The position numbers and the translations under genes are program-made. Source: CAVTQY01 sp963736975 (GTDB lineage Bacteria; Pseudomonadota; Alphaproteobacteria; Acetobacterales; Acetobacteraceae). Taken from it: a stretch of DNA of 64,000 nt. This document shows positions 33,326 through 40,336 of this stretch, piece after piece. How positions within the stretch are numbered: the first letter of the stretch is position 1; every line of letters starts with the position of its first letter. Under the pieces are notes generated by a model, which was given only the letters and a program-made list of their open reading frames with translations, made no database searches and was not told where the DNA came from. The stretch spans positions 310,001 to 374,000 of the forward strand of contig CAVTQY010000001.1 in assembly GCA_963736975.1 (NCBI GenBank), read 5' to 3'.

Positions 33326-34033
33326 ATGAGCGGGACCTTGTCTCCGGCCGAAATCGACCGGTTCAACGCCCTTGCCGGGCGGTGGTGGGACCCCGACGGG
33401 CCAATGCGGGCCCTGCACCGGATGAATCCGGCGCGGATCGCCTGGATTGTCGACCGGATCATCCGCGTGTTTCCGGGCCGGGACCGGATTCGCGTCATTG
33501 ATATCGGTTGCGGGGGCGGACTGGCGACTGAGGCGCTTGCCGCGCGCGGGTTCGAGGTGTTGGGCATCGACGCCGCGACGGAAACGATCGGCGTCGCCAC
33601 GGCCCATGCGGCCGGGCGCGGCCTGCCGCTCGCCTACCGCGTAGCGACGGCCGAGGCCCTGCTTGAGCAGGGCGAGCGTGCGCCCGTGGTCACCGCGCTC
33701 GAGGTAATCGAGCACGTGCCTAATCCAGCAGCATTCTTGTGTGCGTTATCGGCGCTGCTGGAACCGGGTGGCTTGCTGTTCATCTCGACACTCAACCGGA
33801 CCACCCGCTCCTTCCTCGCCGCCAAGATCGGAGCCGAGTACCTGCTGCGCTGGCTTCCTGTCGGAACGCATGACTGGCGACGGTTTATACGTCCTGTCGA
33901 GTTGGCTGACGGGCTGCATCGGGCCGGGCTGCGCGTGAGCAACATCACCGGGCTTTGTCTCGATGCGCCGCGGGGAGATTGGCGGACCTGCCGAAACCTT
34001 TCCGTTAACTATCTCATCGCAGCGCAAAAATAA
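33326..34033 (+). CDS. ubiG: Ubiquinone biosynthesis O-methyltransferase
   Basis: 235 residues. It methylates both hydroxyls during ubiquinone synthesis, with S-adenosylmethionine as donor. The N-terminal FNALAGRWWDPDGPMRALHR is diagnostic of UbiG. The SAM site reads VIDIGCGGGLATEALAARGF, and the membrane-insertion loop region near TRSFLAAKIGAEYLLRWLP is conserved. The start ATG at 33326 is followed by a normal N-terminus. It is divergent from lysC, a pairing common in alphaproteobacteria. Confidence 0.95.
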   Translation: MSGTLSPAEIDRFNALAGRWWDPDGPMRALHRMNPARIAWIVDRIIRVFPGRDRIRVIDIGCGGGLATEALAARGFEVLGIDAATETIGVATAHAAGRGLPLAYRVATAEALLEQGERAPVVTALEVIEHVPNPAAFLCALSALLEPGGLLFISTLNRTTRSFLAAKIGAEYLLRWLPVGTHDWRRFIRPVELADGLHRAGLRVSNITGLCLDAPRGDWRTCRNLSVNYLIAAQK

Positions 34034-34149
34034 CGGCTGCGTTTTTCCCCAATTTGACAGCACGGCTTCCTGCAACCGCCGCAGTGCCGATCGGTTCGGG
34101 TCGTATCTGCCCCCTCTTGGGCAGTCCAACTTGCACAGGAGAAGATGCT

Positions 34150-35007
34150 ATGCGACTGCAGCATTACGCGGCTGTACTGGCGACTGCGGCCTTCATCGCG
34201 ACGCCGGCGCTCGCCCAGACTGGTACGCAGACCGGTACGCAGAGCCAAGCCACTACCGGATGGCAGGGCAGCAACGGCCAGACGGGCTTCAATCAGGGCC
34301 GGAACGGCAACCAGGGGCAGACCGGCTACAACCAAGGTCAAAACGGCAATAGTCAAAGCAGCGCTTATCAGGGCTGGAACGGCACCAACGGCCAGAACAG
34401 CTATAACCAAGGCTACCAGGGCTCGAACCAAGGCTACAACCAGGGCAGCACGACCGGCACCTCGGGCGAACTGTCGCAAGGCATGGTCCGGCGCGTGCAG
34501 CAGGGGCTGGAGCAGGCGGGCTTCTATCACGGCAATCTCGACGGTGTCTGGGGGCCGGAGACGCAATCCGCGGTACGCTCGTTCCAGCAACAGCGCGGCC
34601 TGACTGCGGACGGGATGTTGAACTATCGGACGTTGGCCGATCTAAACGTGTTCGGGAACGGTCAGGAGTATGGCTCGAATGGCATGAACGGCTATAACAG
34701 CCAAGGCACCAACGGCAGCAACTTCAACGCGAACTCGAACTACAATCCGGGGTCGAACGATCGCACCGGCACGAGCCAGGGCTTCAACGGCTATAACGGC
34801 CAGAATGGGTACAGTAACCCGAGCGGTTACAACAACCAGAATAGTTCTGAAAACCAAAACTGGCAGAACCGCTTCCATGGCCAGAGCCAGAGCAGCTACA
34901 ATGGCCAGAACGGGATGACAGGCCAGAACGGCATGCCCGGCCAGAATGGTTACAGCTATCAGACCGGCAGCAACGGCTCGAACACCAATAACCAGAGCTC
35001 TCAATAA
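34150..35007 (+). CDS. Secreted peptidoglycan-binding protein with Asn/Gly/Gln-rich repeats
   Basis: 285 residues from the ATG at 34150, with AGGAGAA upstream. A signal peptide (1-22, cleavage after TPALA) precedes a low-complexity stretch rich in N, G, Q, S and Y (about 24-102). A peptidoglycan_binding_1 domain follows at 105-168 (VRRVQQGLEQAGFYHGNLDG, WGPETQSAVRSFQQQRGL). The C-terminal 115 residues are again N/G/Q repeats built on NGQNGY-like units. It probably anchors in the wall or periplasm. The tails resemble intrinsically disordered, prion-like sequence. A strong hairpin terminates the gene. Confidence 0.85.
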   Translation: MRLQHYAAVLATAAFIATPALAQTGTQTGTQSQATTGWQGSNGQTGFNQGRNGNQGQTGYNQGQNGNSQSSAYQGWNGTNGQNSYNQGYQGSNQGYNQGSTTGTSGELSQGMVRRVQQGLEQAGFYHGNLDGVWGPETQSAVRSFQQQRGLTADGMLNYRTLADLNVFGNGQEYGSNGMNGYNSQGTNGSNFNANSNYNPGSNDRTGTSQGFNGYNGQNGYSNPSGYNNQNSSENQNWQNRFHGQSQSSYNGQNGMTGQNGMPGQNGYSYQTGSNGSNTNNQSSQ

Positions 35008-35016
35008 GTCCTACGG

Positions 35017-35047
35017 ACGGAAGGGGGGCCACCGGTCCCGCTTCCGT
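35017..35047. terminator. Strong bidirectional hairpin terminator
   Basis: A 14-base-pair stem (ACGGAAGGGGGGCC against GGTCCCGCTTCCGT, with one mismatch and one wobble) and a three-base loop sit exactly between the convergent gene ends at 35007 and 35048. Confidence 0.7.
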
Positions 35048-35518
35048 TCAGCTTTCAGCCCGCGGCACCCAAGGAATGCGGGAGAATCCTATCCCTTCAT
35101 CGGTCAGGGCCTGCGCCTCGTCCGGCGTCGTTTCGCCGTAAATCGCTCGACGATCGCTGTCGCCCTTATGCATGCGCCGAGCTTCTTCCGCGAAGCTCGG
35201 CCCCACATAATCGCAGTTCTTCTCCACTTCACTGCGCAGTCGCTGAAGCACAGCCCGCATCTGGTCCGGGAGTGGCCCATCTTCGGCGATCGGGGCGGCC
35301 GGCGGCCGGGGCGGTTCCGCTTGGGTTGCCTGTACCGGGACGCTGTGTCCGCGCCCGGAGGTCAGGGCCGGTGCCATCAGGGCGCGTCCGACCGCTCGGT
35401 CACCGCACACGGGGCATTCCACCATCTGAAGCTCCGCCTGCCGTTCGAAGGCGGCGCTGTCCTTGAACCATCCGTCGAACTCGTGATCGTCACTGCATCG
35501 CAATTGGTAGTGAATCAT
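35048..35518 (-). CDS. DUF1178 family protein
   Basis: 156 residues from the ATG at 35518 (MIHYQLRCSDDHEFDGWF). The N-terminal zinc-ribbon-like part has cysteines in YQLRC and VECPVCGD, followed by a Pro-rich linker. The conserved C-terminal helix region contains NCDYVGPSFAEEARRMHKGD and YGETTPDEAQAL, the DUF1178 signature. The family is common in alpha- and betaproteobacteria, often beside grxC and comF as here; the function is unknown. An inverted repeat resembling a CIRCE element lies 54-79 bases upstream. Confidence 0.88.
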   Translation of the reverse strand: MIHYQLRCSDDHEFDGWFKDSAAFERQAELQMVECPVCGDRAVGRALMAPALTSGRGHSVPVQATQAEPPRPPAAPIAEDGPLPDQMRAVLQRLRSEVEKNCDYVGPSFAEEARRMHKGDSDRRAIYGETTPDEAQALTDEGIGFSRIPWVPRAES

Positions 35519-35571
35519 TCCGACCCTGTCGGCTCTTTCATTTTGTGTCCTGTTCACCAAGGTGGCCGAGT

Positions 35572-35597
35572 TTGGCACTCACGCAAGAAAGTGCCAA
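35572..35597. promoter_or_regulatory. CIRCE-like inverted repeat between grxC and the DUF1178 gene
   Basis: TTGGCACT-N10-AGTGCCAA. The HrcA target CIRCE has TTAGCACTC-N9-GAGTGCTAA, which is N11 between the eight-base arms, so this site is one base short. It lies upstream of the DUF1178 start and after the grxC stop, so it could be an operator or a weak transcript-end hairpin. Confidence 0.35.
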
Positions 35598-35647
35598 GCA
35601 AAATTGATACGCCCTGTGGCAGGATTGTCGCGGATTCCCGGGGGATT

Positions 35648-35908
35648 CTAACTGATCCCCAGCAACGCATCCAGCTTGCCGGCGCGATTCATCGCGAGCA
35701 ACTCGTCCGAGCCCCCGATATGCCGCCCGCCGATAAAAATCTGCGGCACCGACGTCTGCCCACCGGCGCGGCGAATCAATTCCTCACGTTCGGGCGAGCC
35801 GTGCGGGGCGTCGATCTCGCGAAACGCGACGCCTTTCTCGGTCAGCAAGCGGAGAGCCCGGGCACAGTATGGACACCAGGGCTGGGTGTAGATTTCGATG
35901 TCAGGCAT
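35648..35908 (-). CDS. grxC: Glutaredoxin 3
   Basis: 86 residues from the ATG at 35908 (MPDIEIYTQPWCPYC); an ATG three codons upstream (35917) is also possible. The redox pair is C12/C15 in the CPYC motif. The glutathione-binding TSVPQIFIGGRHIGGSDEL loop with cis-Pro is intact. It reduces disulfides and glutathionylated proteins with glutathione in the cytosol. It lies between the DUF1178 gene and a sulfotransferase gene; an 18-base tandem duplication covers its upstream region and the sulfotransferase stop. Confidence 0.94.
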   Translation of the reverse strand: MPDIEIYTQPWCPYCARALRLLTEKGVAFREIDAPHGSPEREELIRRAGGQTSVPQIFIGGRHIGGSDELLAMNRAGKLDALLGIS

Positions 35909-35916
35909 GGCGTCCA

Positions 35917-35952
35917 TATGTGGTCAGAACATGCTATGTGGTCAGAACATGC
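35917..35952. repeat. Perfect 18-base tandem duplication
   Basis: The unit TATGTGGTCAGAACATGC is present twice without gap (35917-35934 and 35935-35952). The left copy includes a possible grxC start codon and the right copy the sulfotransferase stop (35942-35944). The unit is a multiple of three. Confidence 0.85.
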
Positions 35953-36910
35953 TGGAAAGGGAACTCCCCGCCAGGCCATGATCTCCCATTAGCCAGGAAT
36001 ATCGGCCGGACTCTCGCTCGCGCCGGAGCCGCGATTGATCGGCGCCGTCCCGCTCGATCCGGGCGGTCACCAACGGTAGAATAGCCTGCGCGGCCTCGCG
36101 GATGGAGGTGGCGTCCAATAGCCCAAGACACCCCTTATGAATCGGCCGCTTGTCTGTCGCCCCGAGCGTCCTGGCCCCGATCCGATCGAGACGATGCCCT
36201 AGACCGCTTGTAGACGCCAACTCGAGGAAAGCGAACACACGCTCCATCTCGGCCCGCGGATCGCTCGAAACCGCGGCATAATGGACGGCGATACAGTGGC
36301 CTCCGAGCTCGGCCGCGACCGCGGCCAGGTTTCGCCGCACCACGGTGATTCCGTAGAGACAATCCTCCACCGCTCCCAAGAAAGCCGTTCGGTCGTGTTG
36401 GACCCCCTCGGCGAGTAACCGGTCGAGACTCCACGACACCAGCATGTCGGAGACGCAGAGCTCAATGGGATCGCGGTCCATCACGATGAACCGGCAAGCG
36501 GGAAACAGCAGGCGTAGAAAATCGGCCAGCATCGGACTGTGATAACGGATTTCCTTGAAACCCCACCGCTGCTGGGCGGCGATCCCGCGAGTGAACAGAT
36601 CGCGGATCAGCGATCGGCATCCCTGGGTCACGTCGGCGACGGTGAACGGGTTTGCCCAGGGCTGAAACCGCTCCTCCGCGCGGTCGCCGGGGCCATCACC
36701 ACGGAGCTGCGGTTCCGGGTGCAGCAGATCCTGATGGCGCACCAAAACAGCGTGCGCCTCGGCAAGCTTGTTGATGAAGCCGGCGTGCTCGCCCCAGATG
36801 ACGAGGTCCGGATGACAGTTCAGCAGCCGCGCAAACAGCGTACCGCCGGACCGGTGCTGGGCCAGTACAAAAACTGGTCGGTCATGCGGAATGGCCTCGG
36901 CCCGGCGCAT
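35942..36910 (-). CDS. Sulfotransferase-family protein
   Basis: 322 residues from the ATG at 36910; a GTG at 36928 is an alternative. The PAPS 5'-phosphosulfate loop is VFVLAQHRSGGTLFARLL near the N-terminus, and the 3'-phosphate-binding segment is RFIVMDRDPIELCVSDML. This marks a cytosolic or membrane-associated sulfotransferase that would move sulfate from PAPS to a carbohydrate, lipid or polyketide. The WGFKEIRYHSP segment matches the family. The acceptor is unknown. The stop codon lies in the tandem duplication, so the last residues may differ from relatives. Confidence 0.8.
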   Translation of the reverse strand: MRRAEAIPHDRPVFVLAQHRSGGTLFARLLNCHPDLVIWGEHAGFINKLAEAHAVLVRHQDLLHPEPQLRGDGPGDRAEERFQPWANPFTVADVTQGCRSLIRDLFTRGIAAQQRWGFKEIRYHSPMLADFLRLLFPACRFIVMDRDPIELCVSDMLVSWSLDRLLAEGVQHDRTAFLGAVEDCLYGITVVRRNLAAVAAELGGHCIAVHYAAVSSDPRAEMERVFAFLELASTSGLGHRLDRIGARTLGATDKRPIHKGCLGLLDATSIREAAQAILPLVTARIERDGADQSRLRRERESGRYSWLMGDHGLAGSSLSSMF

Positions 36911-36958
36911 AGCGAGATGCAAGCACACAATGGTAAACGATCGGCTTCGGCGCCGTGT

Positions 36959-37690
36959 TCAGTTCAGGCGCGGGTCAGGCACTCGAGCGGCTGTGAGAAC
37001 GTCCACCGCTGATGCTCCGGCTCGTCTCAGAGCCATTGCGCAGGCATTCGCGGTGGCGCCGGACGTCATGACGTCGTCGATCAGCAGGACGCGCTTGCCC
37101 ATCACGGCGGATGAGCGGATCGGCCATATTTCGATCGCGCCGGTCAACTCGGTGGCACGTTCGGCTGCGGTCTTACCACCCAGCGGCGCGGTCCCCCGAA
37201 CACGCCGTAGCGCGTCGGCAAGCACCGGGCGGCGCCCCAGCCGGCCGATCGCGTATGCCAGCAGGGCGGATTGATTGTAGCGACGACGGAACAGGCGGTG
37301 CGGGTGTACCGGAACCGGCACCAGCAGGTCCGCGTCGTGCAGCAATTGCGTCCCGGCGCGCTGCATGTGCGGCGCTAATACCCCGGCCAGTTCCACCCGG
37401 TCGGCGTGTTTCAGCGGCAGGATCAGGCGGCGTGCCGCCTCATCGTAACGCAGCGCCGCTCGGGCCCGTTCGAAGGACGGCGGCACATCCATGCAGGTGG
37501 GACACAGCCCCTCCGGCCCACCTTGGGCGGCAGCCGAGAACGGCACGCTGCAGCGACGGCAACAAGGCTCAGTAATGAAACTTACCGAACGGAAGCAATC
37601 CTGGCAGAGCTGCCCCTGCGCCCCGACGCTGGCCTCACAAGCCGCACAGTGCGGCGGCAACAGCACATCGAGCAGGCGGACCAAGCGCAT
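36959..37690 (-). CDS. comF: ComF-family phosphoribosyltransferase-like protein
   Basis: 243 residues. An N-terminal zinc-ribbon-like part has cysteines in PPHCAACEASV, GQLCQDC, CCRRCSVPF and LCPTC. The C-terminal PRTase fold has VPVPVHPHRLFRRRYNQS and the PRPP loop VLLIDDVMTSGATANACA. ComF proteins assist DNA uptake in naturally competent bacteria and occur widely in others. The gene ends next to the sulfotransferase start. A phosphoribosyltransferase activity has not been shown for most members. Confidence 0.92.
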   Translation of the reverse strand: MRLVRLLDVLLPPHCAACEASVGAQGQLCQDCFRSVSFITEPCCRRCSVPFSAAAQGGPEGLCPTCMDVPPSFERARAALRYDEAARRLILPLKHADRVELAGVLAPHMQRAGTQLLHDADLLVPVPVHPHRLFRRRYNQSALLAYAIGRLGRRPVLADALRRVRGTAPLGGKTAAERATELTGAIEIWPIRSSAVMGKRVLLIDDVMTSGATANACAMALRRAGASAVDVLTAARVPDPRLN

Positions 37691-37737
37691 GACAACGCCA
37701 CGAGTGCAAGCGAACCGGTTAAAGCCGGTCTAACCGG

Positions 37738-39324
37738 CTACTCCGCCGCCCCAAACTGAATCGTATCGTCGCGCGCGATGTGGTGAACGAGATCGATCTC
37801 CCAGGCAAGGTAAGCCTTCATGGCTTCCTCCACGCCGGTGTTGCGGTCGTAAGGGCGAAGATACACATCGGCGCAGGCGTCGTCGGGAGGCGTCGTGCGG
37901 TCCTTGACCAGTGGACGCCCGAAAGCGTGCCAGGCATCCGTGCCGCCCTCAAGGGCGACCGGATGGGCGTCGGTCAGACCACACAGCTCGGGCAAGGCCA
38001 GCCGCGCCAATGTCCCGTCGGACGACGTCGCAACCACGTGGCGTGCCCCGGCCAGGGCGGGGCGCAACGCGTCCAGCCGGCTGCGGATGCCCCAGAGCGC
38101 ACCCGGAATGTGGCCGTCGCGATACTCGACGCTGCGCGCGAGATCGACTACCGCCGTACCGTCGCCGGCATCGAGCAGCTCGGCGAGCCGGCGCACATTG
38201 ATGCTGGCTGCGGCGGCTGAGAGTTCCGGGATCTGTGCCCGCGCAACGCCCGAATCGCGCACCTCCTCGATCCCGCCTTCGACCACAAAGACATCGCGAT
38301 GGCCCATCTGGCGCAGCCAGCCGGCGGTCATGCGGGCACGCACGCCGGTATCGTCCAGCAGGACGATGCGGGCATTGCGCACCCCGATCCACTGGTCGGT
38401 CGCCTGCACCAACTGGCCGCCGGGCGCGCTCCGGCTACCGGGACGATAACCGGCGCGAAACTCCGCGGGATCGCGCACATCGAGCAAATACAGGGTGCGG
38501 TCGGCATCGTCCTCGAAGCGGGCCAGGTCGAGCGCGCCAATGACGCCCACCCCGGACGACTCTGCGAAAGCCTTGGCGCGCTCGAGCGCGAGGTCCACCG
38601 TTTTTGGCGTCCCAGCCGGAAAACTGTCCGTCCGGCCGCGCTCGCACCGCAATCCGGCGAGTTCCCAGCCCATCGTGCCATTGCGCAGCGCCACGACCTT
38701 GTTCGGGATGCCGGCGCGCCGCAGGCTTTCGGCGCCCATGATGCTGCGGGTTCGCCCGGCACAGTTGACGACGACCAGCGTCGCCGGGTCGGGCGCGAGA
38801 TCGTTGATGCGATAAACCAGCTCCCCGCCCGGCACGCTGATGCCCTGGGGGATCGACATACGCACGAACTCCTCGTGCGTGCGGCTGTCGAGCACGACAA
38901 CGTTTCGTCCGGCATCGAGCCAGGATTTCAGCTCCGGCGCATCGACGCTCTCGGTGCCATAATGGTGCTCGACCCACTCGCCGAAGGCTTTCGACGGCAC
39001 GTTGATGCCGCTGAACAGCACGTAGCCCGCCGCCTTCCAGGCTTTGGTCCCGCCGTCCAGCACCGAGACATCGGAACAACCATCCTCTTCCAGCCACTCC
39101 GCCAGGCGTTCGGCGACCCCGCGCCCGTCGTCCATACAAACGATGCGAACCGACTTGCGCGGTAGCAGCGCGCGGGCACGGATCTCGCGGCGGGATAGCG
39201 GGCACGGCACGTCCCAGAACGGATGCGCGCTGCCGAATTCCCCCTCCTCCCGCGCATCCAAAAGTGCAAGTTCCCGCCCGTCGGCGAGCCAACGATGCAG
39301 CGTGGCAGCGGTGATTCTGTTCAT
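37738..39324 (-). CDS. Four-domain rhodanese-like protein
   Basis: 528 residues from the ATG at 39324. Four rhodanese modules of about 110-130 residues follow one another: 1-115, 120-240, 265-375 and 380-500. Each has the ALLDAREEGEF, VVLDSRTHEEF, YLLDVRDPAEF or AVVDLARSVEY opening. The first loop reads VCMDDGRG and the second NCAGRTRS, each with the active cysteine position. The third (LLDDTGVRA) and fourth (ATSSDGTLA) lack Cys. It could move sulfane sulfur with two active and two structural domains. The substrate and partners are unknown. Confidence 0.85.
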   Translation of the reverse strand: MNRITAATLHRWLADGRELALLDAREEGEFGSAHPFWDVPCPLSRREIRARALLPRKSVRIVCMDDGRGVAERLAEWLEEDGCSDVSVLDGGTKAWKAAGYVLFSGINVPSKAFGEWVEHHYGTESVDAPELKSWLDAGRNVVVLDSRTHEEFVRMSIPQGISVPGGELVYRINDLAPDPATLVVVNCAGRTRSIMGAESLRRAGIPNKVVALRNGTMGWELAGLRCERGRTDSFPAGTPKTVDLALERAKAFAESSGVGVIGALDLARFEDDADRTLYLLDVRDPAEFRAGYRPGSRSAPGGQLVQATDQWIGVRNARIVLLDDTGVRARMTAGWLRQMGHRDVFVVEGGIEEVRDSGVARAQIPELSAAAASINVRRLAELLDAGDGTAVVDLARSVEYRDGHIPGALWGIRSRLDALRPALAGARHVVATSSDGTLARLALPELCGLTDAHPVALEGGTDAWHAFGRPLVKDRTTPPDDACADVYLRPYDRNTGVEEAMKAYLAWEIDLVHHIARDDTIQFGAAE

Positions 39325-39420
39325 GGGCACACTATGCGCGGCATCTCACGACGCTGTTTCGTCCCGAGGAATGCCGGGAGCCTAGGCAGAGAGCATGACC
39401 TTTGACAATCGTGCAGCAGG

Positions 39421-40239
39421 CTAGCGGCTTCTGCGGTTCTTCTTCCCCGGTTCCCCGACCGTCAGGCTGCGCAGCGCATTCGCACGCGCTGCCGCGCCGG
39501 CGACGATATAGCCATGATCCGATCCAGTAACGATGAAGCGTGCGCCCATACCGACGTAGCGCGCCGAATCCGTATCGCTGGCGACGCCGCCCATCCCCAG
39601 CACTTTGCCGTGCTTGCGGCAGGCGGCGCCAACTTCGGCATAAGCCTCGATCAGCTTCTCATGCCCTGTCTGGCCGGCGATGCCGAGCGCCGAGGTCAGG
39701 TCGGAACTGCCGATCAACAGCACATCGATCCCATCAACCGCGGCGATATCGGCGGCATTCTCCACCGCTTCCGGGCTTTCAATCATCACGACCGTAAGGA
39801 TTTCGGCATTGATCGCAGCCTGAGCCGCGGCCAATCCCGGCGGCTCGTAGCCATACACGGCCGGAGGTCCGCCCCAGCTTCTTGTGCCCTGCGGCGGATA
39901 GCGGAACGCTGCCGCGACGGCGCGCGCCTGTTTTGCCGTCTCTACATGCGGCACGACAATGCCGAGCGCGCCATTATCGAGCAGCCGCGTGGCCTCATCG
40001 AGCGCTCCGGCGCAGACGCGCGCGATCGGCGTGATGCCGGTGGACAGGGCGGCGATGCAGAGCTGCGTGGCTTCTTGCACACTGAAGGCACCGTGCTCCA
40101 TATCGATGAACAGGAAATCATGGCCACCGGCCGCGGCAACGATCGGCGCGGCAATACTGCGCAAGTGATGCAACCCAAAGCCGAGCGCGACCCCGCTTTC
40201 GGTCAGCTTCCGTTTGGTGGTGTTGGCCACAAGCGGCAT
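39421..40239 (-). CDS. HpcH/HpaI-family aldolase
   Basis: 272 residues from the ATG at 40239, preceded by GAGGAAACG. The class II aldolase barrel has LFIDMEHGAFSVQEATQL with the metal-region Glu, VMIESPEAVENA and VLLIGSSDLTSALG. It should cleave or form a C-C bond in a 2-keto acid such as 2-keto-3-deoxy sugar acid or 4-hydroxy-2-oxo acid, giving pyruvate and an aldehyde. A second relative is at 58660-59439 beside a sugar-acid dehydratase. No clear operon partner is adjacent here. Confidence 0.88.
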   Translation of the reverse strand: MPLVANTTKRKLTESGVALGFGLHHLRSIAAPIVAAAGGHDFLFIDMEHGAFSVQEATQLCIAALSTGITPIARVCAGALDEATRLLDNGALGIVVPHVETAKQARAVAAAFRYPPQGTRSWGGPPAVYGYEPPGLAAAQAAINAEILTVVMIESPEAVENAADIAAVDGIDVLLIGSSDLTSALGIAGQTGHEKLIEAYAEVGAACRKHGKVLGMGGVASDTDSARYVGMGARFIVTGSDHGYIVAGAAARANALRSLTVGEPGKKNRRSR

Positions 40240-40336
40240 CGTTTCCTCCCCGTCCTGGCGCACACAAGCCACCATGCACCCCGCCCCGGGTCAATCGGCC
40301 TGCATTATGGCAGGCTCGGACCGTCACGGCCGGCTC

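Noticed and set aside
35572..35597. Possible sigma54 promoter (TGGCAC followed by TTGC on the minus strand)
   Set aside because: The distance between the GG and GC elements is nine bases rather than the strictly required ten, so it is more likely part of the inverted repeat.
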